DNA of 7,190 nucleotides from an uncultured Bdellovibrio sp. GTDB taxonomy: Bacteria; Bdellovibrionota; Bdellovibrionia; Bdellovibrionales; Bdellovibrionaceae. The stretch is taken from NCBI GenBank assembly GCA_946482355.1, contig CAMLRE010000106.1, positions 1 through 7,190 of the forward strand, in the 5' to 3' direction. Below are positions 7,189-7,190 of the stretch, in pieces (position 1 is the first letter of the stretch; every line of letters begins with the position of its first letter). Position numbers and translations under genes: made by a program. Below the pieces are notes generated by a model. It saw only the letters and a list, made by a program, of their open reading frames with translations. It did no database searches and had not been told where the DNA came from.

Positions 7189-7190
7189 TT

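Noticed and set aside
1..7190. Search for mobile elements, CRISPR arrays, tRNA or rRNA genes and a novel defence-type cassette
   Set aside because: No transposase, regularly spaced repeats, terminal inverted repeats or RNA-gene signatures were seen; all long open frames are accounted for by known families.

Overview
The window reads as ordinary chromosomal DNA of an A+T-leaning Gram-negative bacterium. It encodes a Tat-exported periplasmic iron-sulfur protein, a TolC-type outer-membrane channel and an RND inner-membrane pump, so the cell has two membranes. HiPIP, SelO and RND/TolC genes together with this base composition would suit a Bdellovibrio-like lineage. That placement is inference from gene content and recalled sequence flavour, not a demonstrated assignment. 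There is no sign of a mobile element, CRISPR array, RNA gene or phage.

Layout. Bases 1-379 (minus) hold a high-potential iron-sulfur protein gene cut by the left edge of the window. Bases 380-498 are a short divergent intergenic region with a good promoter for the HiPIP gene. Bases 499-1884 (plus) encode a full-length SelO/YdiU-family protein adenylyltransferase. From the right edge, a three-gene minus-strand operon runs leftward: a TetR-family repressor (7112-6474), a TolC-like outer-membrane efflux protein (6477-5038) and a 1058-residue RND transporter (5034-1858). The repressor and channel genes overlap by 4 bases (ATGA), and the channel and pump genes are 3 bases apart. The operon's upstream region (7113-7190) contains a dyad that could be the repressor's operator. 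No gene-free stretch exceeds 300 bases.

How the genes work together. The operon looks like a self-regulated drug or solute efflux system. The TetR protein would repress its own promoter and, with it, the channel and pump. The usual third pump component, a periplasmic adaptor (AcrA/MFP family), is absent from the operon and must be supplied elsewhere or be dispensable. The operon and selO converge and overlap by 27 bases. A strong hairpin with a minus-strand U-tract lies inside the selO coding sequence just past the RND stop codon and looks like the operon's intrinsic terminator. A second hairpin system with a U-tract lies inside the 3' end of the TolC-like gene and could act as an intra-operon attenuator. 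These two embedded signals and the missing adaptor are the most notable points. I found no clearly undescribed multi-gene system.
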